Virus record (IMG/VR): IMGVR_UViG_3300022868_000009 | Location: 280,635-344,634 of that record | Source of the DNA: a virus | Direction: 5' to 3' (one strand) | DNA length: 64,000 bases | In this document: positions 43,101 to 51,001 of the stretch, one piece after another | Layout of the letters: every line of letters begins with the position of its first letter | Numbering within the stretch: position 1 is the stretch's first letter | Made by a program: the position numbers and the translations under genes | Notes under the pieces: model-generated | The model's input: the letters and a program-made list of their open reading frames with translations, nothing else | Told to the model about the DNA's origin: nothing | Database searches by the model: none

Positions 43101-43178
43101 ATGCAAAAAGTAGAAATAATATTAAGTGTGGTGGATATGGATTGTTTCATTAAAAATAATAATAACAATTATGATTAA
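43101..43178 (+). CDS. Short leader ORF
   Basis: 25 residues (MQKVEIILSVVDMDCFIKNN..), overlapping the start of the next gene; may couple its translation. Confidence 0.35.
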   Translation: MQKVEIILSVVDMDCFIKNNNNNYD

Positions 43179-43803
43179 AATAGGAGAAAAGAAAATAATA
43201 CATAAAGATTGTATATACTTTGAAAATAGTATATGTTTTGGAGATGGCGATACATATAGTACCGTTAAATATGAAATACCTAACAATGAAGTAGGACACA
43301 ATACAATTTTACTTGCATTATTCTTAGGATATTATGATGAATATTCAGATGGAGGTATAAAAAATCTACCAAATTGGATTCAAGATGAATTAAAAACATT
43401 AGACCTTCTAATTCTAAATAGATGGAATATAAATAAAAAAACAAATGTTAAAGATACAGATGAAAGAGAACTTATGTATATCTTTAATGATTCTGAAGAA
43501 CATTCAGGATATTTTGGTTGGGTTGATGGTACAGATATATATTATTATGATAAAGATGGTGTATCACATGATATTGAAATATTTGGTATATCATTCGATA
43601 AACAAACTAATCATACAGCAATAGATATAATGCTTAATATATATGCATGGTTTCTAAGTAAGTGCAAAGAAATAACAATGGAAAAATTTAAAGACTTAGT
43701 AAGATTTGAATATAGAGTAAAATTCAAGGAAATAATAGAGGACAAACCCGAACTAAAAGACCTTAAAATTAAAATAGAAGCCGCTAACCTTGGCTTATTA
43801 TAA
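43171..43803 (+). CDS. Tagged protein of the YYYDKDGV family (tail EAANLGLL)
   Basis: 210 residues from ATG 43171. ICFGDGDTYS and GTDIYYYDKDGVSHDIEI align with 22282 and 26950. Tail lacks the Lys. Confidence 0.7.
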   Translation: MIKIGEKKIIHKDCIYFENSICFGDGDTYSTVKYEIPNNEVGHNTILLALFLGYYDEYSDGGIKNLPNWIQDELKTLDLLILNRWNINKKTNVKDTDERELMYIFNDSEEHSGYFGWVDGTDIYYYDKDGVSHDIEIFGISFDKQTNHTAIDIMLNIYAWFLSKCKEITMEKFKDLVRFEYRVKFKEIIEDKPELKDLKIKIEAANLGLL

Positions 43804-43854
43804 TATTGGTTTGCCATAACTCCAAGTTATCTGAAAATGTACAATGAGTAGGCA

Positions 43855-43888
43855 CAACCCCACCTTTAAAGGTGGGGTTTTTTTATTT
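43855..43888 (+). terminator. Terminator
   Basis: AACCCCACC-TTTAAA-GGTGGGGTT then T6. Confidence 0.9.
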
Positions 43889-43913
43889 AGAAGAATTTCC
43901 TTACCTTTATTTA
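43883..43913 (+). promoter_or_regulatory. Promoter
   Basis: TTATTTAGAAGAATTTCC then TTACCTTTATTTA. Confidence 0.6.
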
Positions 43914-43931
43914 AATTAAAAAGAAAAAATT

Positions 43932-44033
43932 ATGTTAGAATATACAAAAAATGGAGTAATTATAAGTGGTCAATTTCATTCACTTGAGAGCATCATCAGA
44001 AAAGTAAACCAAATGAAGAAATTGATGAACTAA
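43932..44033 (+). CDS. Very small hypothetical protein
   Basis: 33 residues (MLEYTKNGVIISGQFHSLES..). Placed right after a promoter; may be a truncated gene. Confidence 0.4.
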   Translation: MLEYTKNGVIISGQFHSLESIIRKVNQMKKLMN

Positions 44034-44204
44034 CAAAGAAATGGAAAGTATGAAAAAAGAATATGAACATACGAGAAATTAACAAATTTGGACCAACACT
44101 AATTAAATAAAGAAATGTAATTTTTTAATTAAACAAATTTACTATTGTAAAATATAAATCATAATATTTGATATGTTAATCGGTTAAAAAACAAATTAAA
44201 AATT

Positions 44205-44666
44205 ATGATTTTAACAATAATTATTACAACCTTAGCAAGCGTATTATCAACTTTGGTGGTTGGCTATTTTATATGGTCAGGTATTAGGGCACGTAAGTTA
44301 AATCAAAAGGTCAAGGATAATACATTAAGTATTACACAAAATGAAAGATATTGTCAAGATGCAGATGATTCACTTAGTGAATCTATAGATGAAGTGAATA
44401 TTCGTGTTGATAATAATGTAAATGAATTAAGTGAAAGAATTCATTCTATGTATGGTCAGAATTCAGATAATAGAGATGAATTAGATAGAAAAATTCATAA
44501 AGAATTAGATAAAAGATTTGATAAAGTTTGGCAAACAATTCAAAATAATTCTTTATTCCAAAAGTATAATATTATAACTGCGTCGGGAAATATTGATTCA
44601 GATAAAGTTACAAAACTTGCTATTGAGAATGATGGTGAAGCCGTGAAAGATGAAGAAATAAAATAA
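44205..44666 (+). CDS. Membrane-anchored coiled-coil protein
   Basis: 153 residues: membrane segment ILTIIITTLASVLSTLVVGY, then heptad-rich DDSLSESIDEVNIRVDNN and later DELDRKIHKELDKRFDK. A spanin-like or membrane scaffold role is conceivable but not shown. Confidence 0.65.
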   Translation: MILTIIITTLASVLSTLVVGYFIWSGIRARKLNQKVKDNTLSITQNERYCQDADDSLSESIDEVNIRVDNNVNELSERIHSMYGQNSDNRDELDRKIHKELDKRFDKVWQTIQNNSLFQKYNIITASGNIDSDKVTKLAIENDGEAVKDEEIK

Positions 44667-44696
44667 GAAATATAACTGATTAACAATCAAATATTT

Positions 44697-44730
44697 TTTA
44701 TATTAGAAGAAAATCCGTATCTTTATACTA
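44697..44730 (+). promoter_or_regulatory. Promoter of small RNA copy E
   Basis: TTTATATTAGAAGAAAATCC then GTATCTTTATACT. Confidence 0.75.
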
Positions 44731-44734
44731 TTAA

Positions 44735-44800
44735 AAAAGGCTGAGGATTTAAACTTCCCTAGAAGAGTAGACTTCAACATGCAAAAAATTCTTATTTAGA
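44735..44800 (+). ncRNA. GAGTAGACTTC small RNA, copy E
   Basis: AAAAGGCTGAGGATTTAAAC, then CCTAGAAGAGTAGACTTC, then AACATGC. TGAG pairs with CTTCA, a compensatory change against copy B. Confidence 0.65.
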
Positions 44801-45206
44801 ACCATTTTAAATAAGATCAGAATATTAAGAATTTTATTCTTATTTACACACCCCTTCTTCGATAAACACTAACCAAAATAATTGCTATACAATTTTTATT
44901 TCTTGAAAATTTTCCGTATCCTATTACTATATCAGAATAAAAAATTCTAAGATTGAAATATATCAGAAATTTTCCTATAAGTGAATAACATAAACAGACA
45001 ATTTCAGAATTACAAAAAACCTAGATATAAGACCAAAATTTTCGAATGAGAATTTAATTGAATAATTTTAAAGCCTTGAACGTGAATAACACATATTCAT
45101 TATATGTAAATACGTAAAGATATAAATGCGCTTATTCTTATTTAGACTAAATAAGAATTATAATAATAATTTTTATTATTAATAATAATTACTATTATAA
45201 TGATAT
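44801..45206 (+). other. Non-coding gap
   Basis: Contains stems such as CTTATTTA..TAAATAAG (44790-44814) and one promoter-like site, TTCTTGAAAATTTTCC then GTATCCTATTA (44905-44933). I see no gene in it. Confidence 0.5.
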
Positions 45207-45395
45207 ATGAGTCTTAATAGTAAATATCCTGAACAATTTCAAGTGCAAATATTTGAATCAAGAGAAGGAGATATAATAACCAACAAAATTAATAATTGGT
45301 TAGATGATAATAAAAGTAAACAAATACACGATATTAAGTACATTGTCGATGGTAATGGTTATATATGGTGCGTAATTGAATTTTATAATGAATAA
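45207..45395 (+). CDS. MSLNxK-type small protein
   Basis: 62 residues. Start MSLNSKYPEQFQV resembles the openings at 46957 and 47239, though the body (IVDGNGYIWCVIEFYNE) differs. Overlaps the next start. Confidence 0.55.
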   Translation: MSLNSKYPEQFQVQIFESREGDIITNKINNWLDDNKSKQIHDIKYIVDGNGYIWCVIEFYNE

Positions 45396-45639
45396 TATAA
45401 ATAAAAATACAACATTTATTAGAAAATCAGGGCTTAGTATCAAGGTTGATGAAGTAGAAGGTGTTAAATGTGTGAAAGATAATCTTGATAAAGGTAATGT
45501 AATATGGTTTCATATGAAAAGTGGAAAAACTTTATGTATTCCACAATTAGAACTAGATATTTTTAAGAAATTAGAAGAATATTTATTAAAATATTTTAAT
45601 GTAACACAAATAAATGATCTATTAGATGAATCTGAATAA
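45388..45639 (+). CDS. MSLNNN-family protein
   Basis: 83 residues from ATG 45388: MNNINKNTTFIRKSG, strand-rich (VKCVKDNLDKGNVIWFHMKS, then GKTLCIPQLELDIFKKLEEY). The layout matches 46085, 46638 and 46957: short strands, then a closing helix. Confidence 0.6.
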   Translation: MNNINKNTTFIRKSGLSIKVDEVEGVKCVKDNLDKGNVIWFHMKSGKTLCIPQLELDIFKKLEEYLLKYFNVTQINDLLDESE

Positions 45640-45707
45640 TAACATACCGAATATTTCGGAATTATGAAAATGTATCAATTAAAACAAGTAAAAGAAAAAT
45701 TAAAATT

Positions 45708-45929
45708 ATGAAATATCTTGATTACAAAGGTTACACAGGTAGTATAGAGTATAGTGAAGAAGATAACTTGCTTTATGGAAAAGTATTAGGAATACAAGGA
45801 CTTATCTCTTATGAAGGACTTACGGGAAAGGATTTAGAAGCAGATTTTAAAGAATCTATTAATGTTTATTTCGCTGATTGTAAAGCAAACAATACAAGCC
45901 CTGAAAAACCATTTAAAGGACGAATATAA
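45708..45929 (+). CDS. HicB-like antitoxin fragment
   Basis: 73 residues matching the HicB N-terminal fold: YKGYTGSIEYSEEDNLLYGK, VLGIQGLISYEGLTGKDLEA, then FADCKANNTSPEKPFKG. It stops where HicB proteins continue into the DNA-binding C-terminus, and no HicA toxin is nearby. Probably truncated or used as an orphan inhibitor. Confidence 0.7.
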   Translation: MKYLDYKGYTGSIEYSEEDNLLYGKVLGIQGLISYEGLTGKDLEADFKESINVYFADCKANNTSPEKPFKGRI

Positions 45930-46098
45930 AGGACATTTATTTAAAATTTCTGATATTGTATTGATAAAATATACTAATCAGTATGGAACAGTAATCGTAT
46001 TTAAAAATAAATCAACAATAAATACATCTGATGAACGATTATATCAGTATTTTAAAAAAATGTTAAACCCAACAAATATAGAAAATGAACTTAAATAA
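45862..46098 (+). CDS. MSLNNN-family protein with lost start
   Basis: The frame holds HLFKISDIVLIKYTNQYGTV and DERLYQYFKKML, the family pattern, but the first ~20 codons overlap the HicB-like gene in another frame. The true start is unclear; probably a fusion that truncated both genes. Confidence 0.45.
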   Translation: MFISLIVKQTIQALKNHLKDEYKGHLFKISDIVLIKYTNQYGTVIVFKNKSTINTSDERLYQYFKKMLNPTNIENELK

Positions 46099-46336
46099 CA
46101 ATGAAGATTTTATCTTATTATGGCATGATAATGGATATACAACAGTTAAAATTGATCAAATATCTTATATGGTTTGGTATTATTATACTACAAGTACAAG
46201 TTATTTAAAGCTTTTTATATATTATATAAATGGAAAATATTCTGAGGTTATAATTTTTAAAAGACATTATGATGTAAATAAACCAAAATTCGAATTAGCT
46301 GGATTAGAAATACCAAGTTATGAAAAAACATCTTAA
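46085..46336 (+). CDS. MNLNNN-family protein
   Basis: 83 residues: MNLNNNEDFILLWHDNG, KIDQISYMVWYYY, then strands. Overlaps the preceding gene by 14 bases. Confidence 0.6.
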   Translation: MNLNNNEDFILLWHDNGYTTVKIDQISYMVWYYYTTSTSYLKLFIYYINGKYSEVIIFKRHYDVNKPKFELAGLEIPSYEKTS

Positions 46337-46458
46337 ATATAAGAATAATGTCAATGTAGATGAATTTCAAATTTACCTCCGACCAGGGAGAAAACAAGTT
46401 ATCAGGAAACGGAAACCTTAGATGAATATAGATTAGATAGTAATTTAAAAATTTAAAG
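46337..46458 (+). other. Gap with GACCAGGGAGAA element
   Basis: The element also occurs near 24222. Followed by AAACAAGTTATCAGG; possibly part of a repeated RNA. Confidence 0.35.
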
Positions 46459-46647
46459 ATGCAAGAAAAAATTGAAAATAAGACAACTCATAAAGCCATT
46501 GATCTTATTGAACAAGGACATTTACCTATTGATGTTGTTGATACTCTAAAGTTAAAGAAATTATTAGTTATATCTATTGAACTTGAAAGATATAAATGTT
46601 GTCAAATGATAAAAGAAGAACTATTAAATAGAAAAGAATGGGATTAA
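46459..46647 (+). CDS. Small helical protein
   Basis: 62 residues, fully helical, two Cys near 48. Overlaps the next gene by 10 bases. Confidence 0.55.
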   Translation: MQEKIENKTTHKAIDLIEQGHLPIDVVDTLKLKKLLVISIELERYKCCQMIKEELLNRKEWD

Positions 46648-46967
46648 ATTATAAATACCTTAAAGTAAAAGGACAATTAATAATATTAGAAGATATTGTA
46701 AGTGTTACTAAATATATTTGTAATCCTACACTGAAAGCAGCATGGAGTGGATATGTGATGAGAAGATTTAATACTATGGAGGAATTTAAAGAAAGTGATT
46801 ATGCGGATTGTGAAGAAACTGTAATAGGTGTAAAGTATGTTTTATCTGATATTAAGTTAGTTTTTACACTAGAAGAAAAAGAAGATGCAGAGAAATGTTT
46901 TAATTTCTTAAAACAATTAGAAATTACAGATTATATTGAATTAAAAGATATTAAAAATGAGTCTTAA
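46638..46967 (+). CDS. MSLNNN-family protein (MGLNYKYLKV)
   Basis: 109 residues: KYLKVKGQLIILEDIVSVTK, an insertion, then VKYVLSDIKLVFTLEEKEDA and FLKQLEI. Overlaps its right neighbour by 11 bases, a spacing repeated in this cluster. Confidence 0.65.
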   Translation: MGLNYKYLKVKGQLIILEDIVSVTKYICNPTLKAAWSGYVMRRFNTMEEFKESDYADCEETVIGVKYVLSDIKLVFTLEEKEDAEKCFNFLKQLEITDYIELKDIKNES

Positions 46968-47238
46968 CAACAATATTAAATACATAGAAGTTATAACTGG
47001 AACAGAATCTATTTGGATTTGTACTGAAAATATATTACAAGTTAAAAAAGAAACAAAGAACCATTATAATGGACACAATTATGTGAAGTATGCAATATTA
47101 AGAATTGTATATAAAACTAAGAATGTTAAAGTTAAAATCAGAGATATTAATATTTCTAATGAATTAAGAGATAAGTTGTGTATTGTTTTAGAAGAATATG
47201 TACTAAAGAGTGAGTACAAACAAGTAAAATTAAATTAA
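46957..47238 (+). CDS. MSLNNN-family protein
   Basis: 93 residues: MSLNNNIKYIEVITGTESIW, TENILQVKKET, YVKYAILRIVYKTKNVKVKI, closing helix. Reference member of the family. Confidence 0.65.
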   Translation: MSLNNNIKYIEVITGTESIWICTENILQVKKETKNHYNGHNYVKYAILRIVYKTKNVKVKIRDINISNELRDKLCIVLEEYVLKSEYKQVKLN

Positions 47239-47379
47239 ATGAGCCTGAACAATAATACTAAATGGATATATGCTGATATTTCTGATTATGAAGAGAGAAA
47301 TATATTGAAAATCAACAAAGAAGCGTCTTGTGCTAATAATGGATATAATATATTTTTCAAAATAATATATGTTAAGTAA
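47239..47379 (+). CDS. Truncated MSLNNN-family protein
   Basis: 46 residues: MSLNNNTKWIYADISDYEER, ending IIYVK where 46957 continues, so the C-terminal half is lost. Confidence 0.5.
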   Translation: MSLNNNTKWIYADISDYEERNILKINKEASCANNGYNIFFKIIYVK

Positions 47380-47746
47380 ATACATAACAATTGAGAAAGG
47401 AACAATTAATGAGAGAGAAAAAACGAGAGAAAAATCAACAAAGTCTATCATTTATTGAAAGAATTCGTGATAGAATCCACGGAAATTGACCTCGCAGAAT
47501 GACGCATATCAACGCACATATGTGACAAAAAAGTATTGATTGGGAACCCCTATACACATTTATTCGGATTTTGAACTTTATATGGTTGTTATATTTAGGT
47601 CTTTTGTTTTCTAATTTTACTTACTGTTGATGTGTGATAAAACACATTAAAAGATTAAGAACATTGAATTTTAGATTTGACAATCAAAATTATTATTAAA
47701 TCTCCGAACAACAGAATATGGTAGAGAAAAAATTAAAGGATTTAAA
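47380..47746 (+). other. Gap with a gene relic
   Basis: A 26-codon ORF (MREKKREKNQQSLSFIER..) at 47409, no promoter match, and at 47630-47666 a stretch nearly identical to the 31260-31300 part of the 31168 gene (GATAAAACACAT..AAAAGATTAAGAACATTG). Confidence 0.5.
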
Positions 47747-47962
47747 ATGAAAAATAATTATATGATTATAGAAACAATATTTGGTGAAATGAAAATTGAA
47801 GAATATAAATATTCTGATTTTGATAAAGAAACTCAGAATTATATTGATAGATTATGGGAAGTTGATATAGATAATTATGATGGTGATGTACTAAAAATTA
47901 TGTCTGATATTGTAATTGTTGCTAAAGATAAATCTGATTATGATCATTATATATTAAATTAA
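47747..47962 (+). CDS. Small acidic protein
   Basis: 71 residues, many Asp/Tyr (DNYDGDVLKIMSDIVIVAKD). No tag, no family. Confidence 0.55.
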   Translation: MKNNYMIIETIFGEMKIEEYKYSDFDKETQNYIDRLWEVDIDNYDGDVLKIMSDIVIVAKDKSDYDHYILN

Positions 47963-48186
47963 AAATTACCTACAGATGATGAAGAGATTGAATTTTTGAA
48001 AAAATATATTGAAAAAATATATTAATATGAACGAAATAATTGTATTTTTTATCAAACCCATGGTCTTTAACATCGATTGTTTGTATAATCTTGATTGCCA
48101 AATCTAAGATTTAACAATATATTGTTTTCAGTATGTTTAGGAGTACATATTATTAACTGTAAGTATTAATTATAAAGGATTTGAGT

Positions 48187-48352
48187 ATGAAAAAAACAAG
48201 TAAAATGAGGATTGCAATAAAAATAAAATCACCTAAAAAGTTACATGAAGTATGGTCAGAAATGGATGGTAAGATATCCTAATGATAGAGAAACCATTAT
48301 TGTAGATTTGGATAACAATGATTTAGATTCTAATAAATTAGGATTATTATAA
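48187..48352 (+). pseudogene. Broken tagged gene (tail SNKLGLL)
   Basis: MKKTSKMRIAIKIKSPKKLH and EVWSEMDGK match the start of 53504 and 54920, then a stop; the other frame carries ETIIVDLDNNDLDSNKLGLL. About 50 codons are deleted. Confidence 0.65.
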
Positions 48353-48633
48353 TGTTGTATTATATAAAAGTAAAGGAAGATATGGATATCAGTCGAATAA
48401 CCGATGTTGTTCCATGGTATAATAATGAGGGTTTAACTTTTGTAAAATTTGTTAATTGTTATTGTATTGGTTTTTATGATTATTATAATTATTTTGATAA
48501 TAATGTATCTAGAAAATTATTTTGGTATTCGTATTTTCATATGAAAAATGTAATAATTGAGAGAAAGAAAAAGTGTAAAGACATTGATGAATTTTTAAGT
48601 TATTACGAAGGATGTAAAATGGGATTGCTGTAA
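48352..48633 (+). CDS. Tagged small protein (tail EGCKMGLL)
   Basis: 93 residues: MLYYIKVKEDMDIS, VPWYNNEGL, then a Tyr-rich middle and CKDIDEFLSYYEGC. Related to 53201. Start overlaps the previous stop (TAATG). Confidence 0.75.
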   Translation: MLYYIKVKEDMDISRITDVVPWYNNEGLTFVKFVNCYCIGFYDYYNYFDNNVSRKLFWYSYFHMKNVIIERKKKCKDIDEFLSYYEGCKMGLL

Positions 48634-48635
48634 AT

Positions 48636-48691
48636 GGAGGAATTAATTCCACGAACCTATCCAGGAATTAGTTACGTTAGAATTATTGAAT
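48636..48691 (+). repeat. Direct repeat, copy 1
   Basis: GGAGGAATTAATTCCACGAA, then CCTATCCAGGAATTAGTTAC, then GTTAGAATTATTGAA; nearly identical to 50243-50297. One frame reads IPRTYPGISYVRIIE in both copies. Confidence 0.85.
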
Positions 48692-49024
48692 ATGAAATAT
48701 GCGATAGAAATAAATAATATATCAGAGGGTGCGAAATTATTTGATATTATAGATATAGATTTGGGAAGAATAAAAGGTTTTATAGGTGATAGATATTCTT
48801 CAGATAAGGAGATATGGATAGATTTTTTAAAGTTAAGGATTAATCATTATAATCATTTTAATTCTGTAATAGTTTGTTTTTATGAAGGATTAATTTTTGA
48901 AAAGTATATTTATGGTGGTCATATATTTCACAATGTATTGGGTGATAATTATATAGAATTAAATTGTAATGATATGGATTATATTAAATTATTTTTTGAA
49001 GCTAATAAAATGGGATTGTTATGA
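48692..49024 (+). CDS. Tagged small protein (tail EANKMGLL)
   Basis: 110 residues from ATG 48692: MKYAIEINNISEGAKLFDII, YNHFNSVIVCFYEGLIFEKY. The repeat before it sits where a promoter or ribosome site would be expected. Confidence 0.75.
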   Translation: MKYAIEINNISEGAKLFDIIDIDLGRIKGFIGDRYSSDKEIWIDFLKLRINHYNHFNSVIVCFYEGLIFEKYIYGGHIFHNVLGDNYIELNCNDMDYIKLFFEANKMGLL

Positions 49025-49241
49025 TTATGAAAGAAAGTATTGAGTATGATTTTAAATTTGCTATAAAGGTGGATGATAAGTTATTAATTAAATTAGTGGT
49101 AAATCATTTATATATTTTGGGTTATAAGTGGTATGGGGGTGGTGATAGGGATGATATATTAGAGGTATGTATTAAATCTAATTATGATGTCATCCTGAAT
49201 TAATGGAGGATTATGTTAGTATTAAAATGGGATTATTATGA
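49021..49241 (+). pseudogene. Broken tagged gene, GYKW group
   Basis: FKFAIKVDDKLLIKLVVNHL, ILGYKWYGG, then frameshift; its last 50 bases equal the end of the 49534 gene (CATCCTGAATTAATGGAGG). A central deletion joined by recombination is the simplest reading. Confidence 0.7.
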
Positions 49242-49537
49242 AAAAGTTTGAAAACACACAATTTAAATTTGCTATAAAGGTGAGTGGTATAGGATTAACT
49301 GAGTTAGTGGTAAATCATTTATATTCTTTGGGTTATGAGTGGTGTGGTGGTGATAAGTGTGAGGTAATAAATGAATGTGCAAAAAATAATGAACATGGAA
49401 TTGGTGTTGAACATGGTAGGATAAGTTATAATGTTTATGAATGGGATTGTGATAAGTGGTATGATATTGATGAATATGTTGAAAAATATGATGAATTAAT
49501 GGAAGAATATATTAGTATTAAAATGGGATTATTATGA
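49238..49537 (+). CDS. Tagged small protein, GYEW group (tail ISIKMGLL)
   Basis: 99 residues: FKFAIKVSGIGLTELVVNHL, YSLGYEWCGG, GIGVEHGRISYNV, WYDIDEYVEKYDELME. ATGA on both sides. Confidence 0.78.
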   Translation: MKKFENTQFKFAIKVSGIGLTELVVNHLYSLGYEWCGGDKCEVINECAKNNEHGIGVEHGRISYNVYEWDCDKWYDIDEYVEKYDELMEEYISIKMGLL

Positions 49538-49833
49538 AAGTTAAAAAGTGTGATTATAAATTTGCTGTAGAGGTAAGTGGTGTATTATTAACTGAGTTAT
49601 TAGTAGAACATTTATATTCTTTGGGTTATGAATGGTTTAGTGGTAAGAAAATGAATATAAATGCTCTATGTGAAAGAACAGAATCAAATAAAATTGGTAT
49701 TGATTATAATGGTAAGATAAGTTATAATGTTCACGAAGAGATATGTGATGAGTGGTATGATATTGATGAATATATTGAATGTCATCCTGAATTAATGGAG
49801 GATTATGTTAGTATTAAAATGGGATTATTATAA
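49534..49833 (+). CDS. Tagged small protein, GYEW group (tail VSIKMGLL)
   Basis: 99 residues, about two-thirds identical to 49238 and sharing GKISYNV and EYIECHPELMED. Recent duplicate. Confidence 0.78.
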   Translation: MKVKKCDYKFAVEVSGVLLTELLVEHLYSLGYEWFSGKKMNINALCERTESNKIGIDYNGKISYNVHEEICDEWYDIDEYIECHPELMEDYVSIKMGLL

Positions 49834-49949
49834 TGATTATAGATAGTCAGGAAGTATTAAACAGATTTATAAAGTTTTTAGAAGAAGATCATCTTGAAGG
49901 TTATATAAAAATTGTAGAAAAATTGAGAGATAAGTTAATTAGATATTGA
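49833..49949 (+). CDS. Very small helical protein
   Basis: 38 residues (MIIDSQEVLNRFIKFLEEDH, ending RDKLIRY), starting in TAATG of the previous stop. No tag. Confidence 0.45.
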   Translation: MIIDSQEVLNRFIKFLEEDHLEGYIKIVEKLRDKLIRY

Positions 49950-49956
49950 TTTGTTG

Positions 49957-50241
49957 ATGAAATATTGTAGTGATTCTTATGGTAATAATTTTTCTTATGG
50001 TGATGATTATTTTTTAGGTATAACTGAGGAAGGTGAAGCCTTATTAAAAAAAGATAGTAGAATTCATGATGAGATTTTAGGAATTGTGGAAGAAGATGAA
50101 ATTAAATTGATTTTTGTATATTTTAATAAGGGTTCAATTATAAAATATAGTTATCTTGAAGTTTTTAATTATGGGGAGTATAAGAAGCATTTTTTAAGGA
50201 ATCAGAGAAAGTTAAAGTTAGAGAGGGTTAATGGAAAATAA
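49957..50241 (+). CDS. Untagged hypothetical protein
   Basis: 94 residues from ATG 49957: beta-rich (EEDEIKLIFVYFNKGSIIKY) with a basic end. Followed by the second copy of the direct repeat. Confidence 0.55.
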   Translation: MKYCSDSYGNNFSYGDDYFLGITEEGEALLKKDSRIHDEILGIVEEDEIKLIFVYFNKGSIIKYSYLEVFNYGEYKKHFLRNQRKLKLERVNGK

Positions 50242-50242
50242 G

Positions 50243-50297
50243 TGGAGGAATTCCACGAACCTATCCAGGAATTAATTACGTTAGAATTATTGAAAAT
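50243..50297 (+). repeat. Direct repeat, copy 2
   Basis: Same block as 48636-48691; AATTCC and GGAATT can form a hairpin. Confidence 0.85.
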
Positions 50298-50357
50298 TTA
50301 TATAAATGTGATTTAAGTAATATAAAGAAGATATGCATTAAATTAAATGATAGTAAT

Positions 50358-50558
50358 ATGCATGAAGTTATGAATTATTTAGGTTATTCAGCTAACATGT
50401 GTTATTATAATTATGGTTATGTGATATATTATATTGGTTTTGGTGTGTATAGATTTTGTGAAAATAATAGGTTTACTGAATTAATAAATGATTGTGAAGA
50501 ATGTAATTTTGAAGAGTTTAAATTTAGTATAGAGTCAAATAAGATGGGATTGTTATAA
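50358..50558 (+). CDS. Tagged small protein (tail ESNKMGLL)
   Basis: 66 residues from the first ATG, but the open frame extends upstream with a family-like strand (NIKKICIKLNDSN), so the original start codon may be lost or non-ATG. YNYGYVIYYIGFGVYRF and NFEEFKFSIESNKMGLL follow. Confidence 0.65.
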   Translation: MHEVMNYLGYSANMCYYNYGYVIYYIGFGVYRFCENNRFTELINDCEECNFEEFKFSIESNKMGLL

Positions 50559-50568
50559 AAAATAAATA

Positions 50569-50616
50569 ATGTTAATAGTAATTTTACATAAAAACGAAGA
50601 GGAAAAGAAATTATAG
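50569..50616 (+). pseudogene. Relic of a GxxW-type tagged gene
   Basis: MLIVILHKNEEEKKL resembles the start of 25084 and 25469; the rest is gone. Confidence 0.4.
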
Positions 50617-50679
50617 ATTTTTGGAAAGAAAATTTTTATTTTGAAAGTTAATGTAGTGATTATATAAAATAGAGATATT

Positions 50680-50943
50680 ATGAAAAAATATTATATAAAA
50701 TTAGACTATAATAGAGATGAAATTTTTGATTATTGTATGCCTTATTTCAAGGAGGATATTATTAGTGATATTAAGATTAAAAATGATTTATTTGTATATT
50801 TAATATATTATACTCATACTGCGAATTACAATTTTTATACAAGTTTTTCTAATAAATTATTATTAGGAAGGGATTATATAATGTGTGATAATCTTGAAGA
50901 GTTTAAATTTAGTATAGAATCTAGTAGAATGGGATTGATATAG
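50680..50943 (+). CDS. Tagged small protein (tail ESSRMGLI)
   Basis: 87 residues: KYYIKLDYNRDEIFDYCMPY, then NLEEFKFSIESSRMGLI, its end nearly identical to that of 50358 while the bodies differ. Confidence 0.72.
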   Translation: MKKYYIKLDYNRDEIFDYCMPYFKEDIISDIKIKNDLFVYLIYYTHTANYNFYTSFSNKLLLGRDYIMCDNLEEFKFSIESSRMGLI

Positions 50944-51001
50944 ACATATTTTTTAAATTAAAAGAAGTTTCGTATATTATGTTAAATTAAAAAAGGAAAA
51001 A

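Noticed and set aside
45388-47379. A complete HicAB toxin-antitoxin pair
   Set aside because: Only the HicB N-terminal fold is present; neighbouring small ORFs do not show the HicA double-stranded-RNA-binding pattern.
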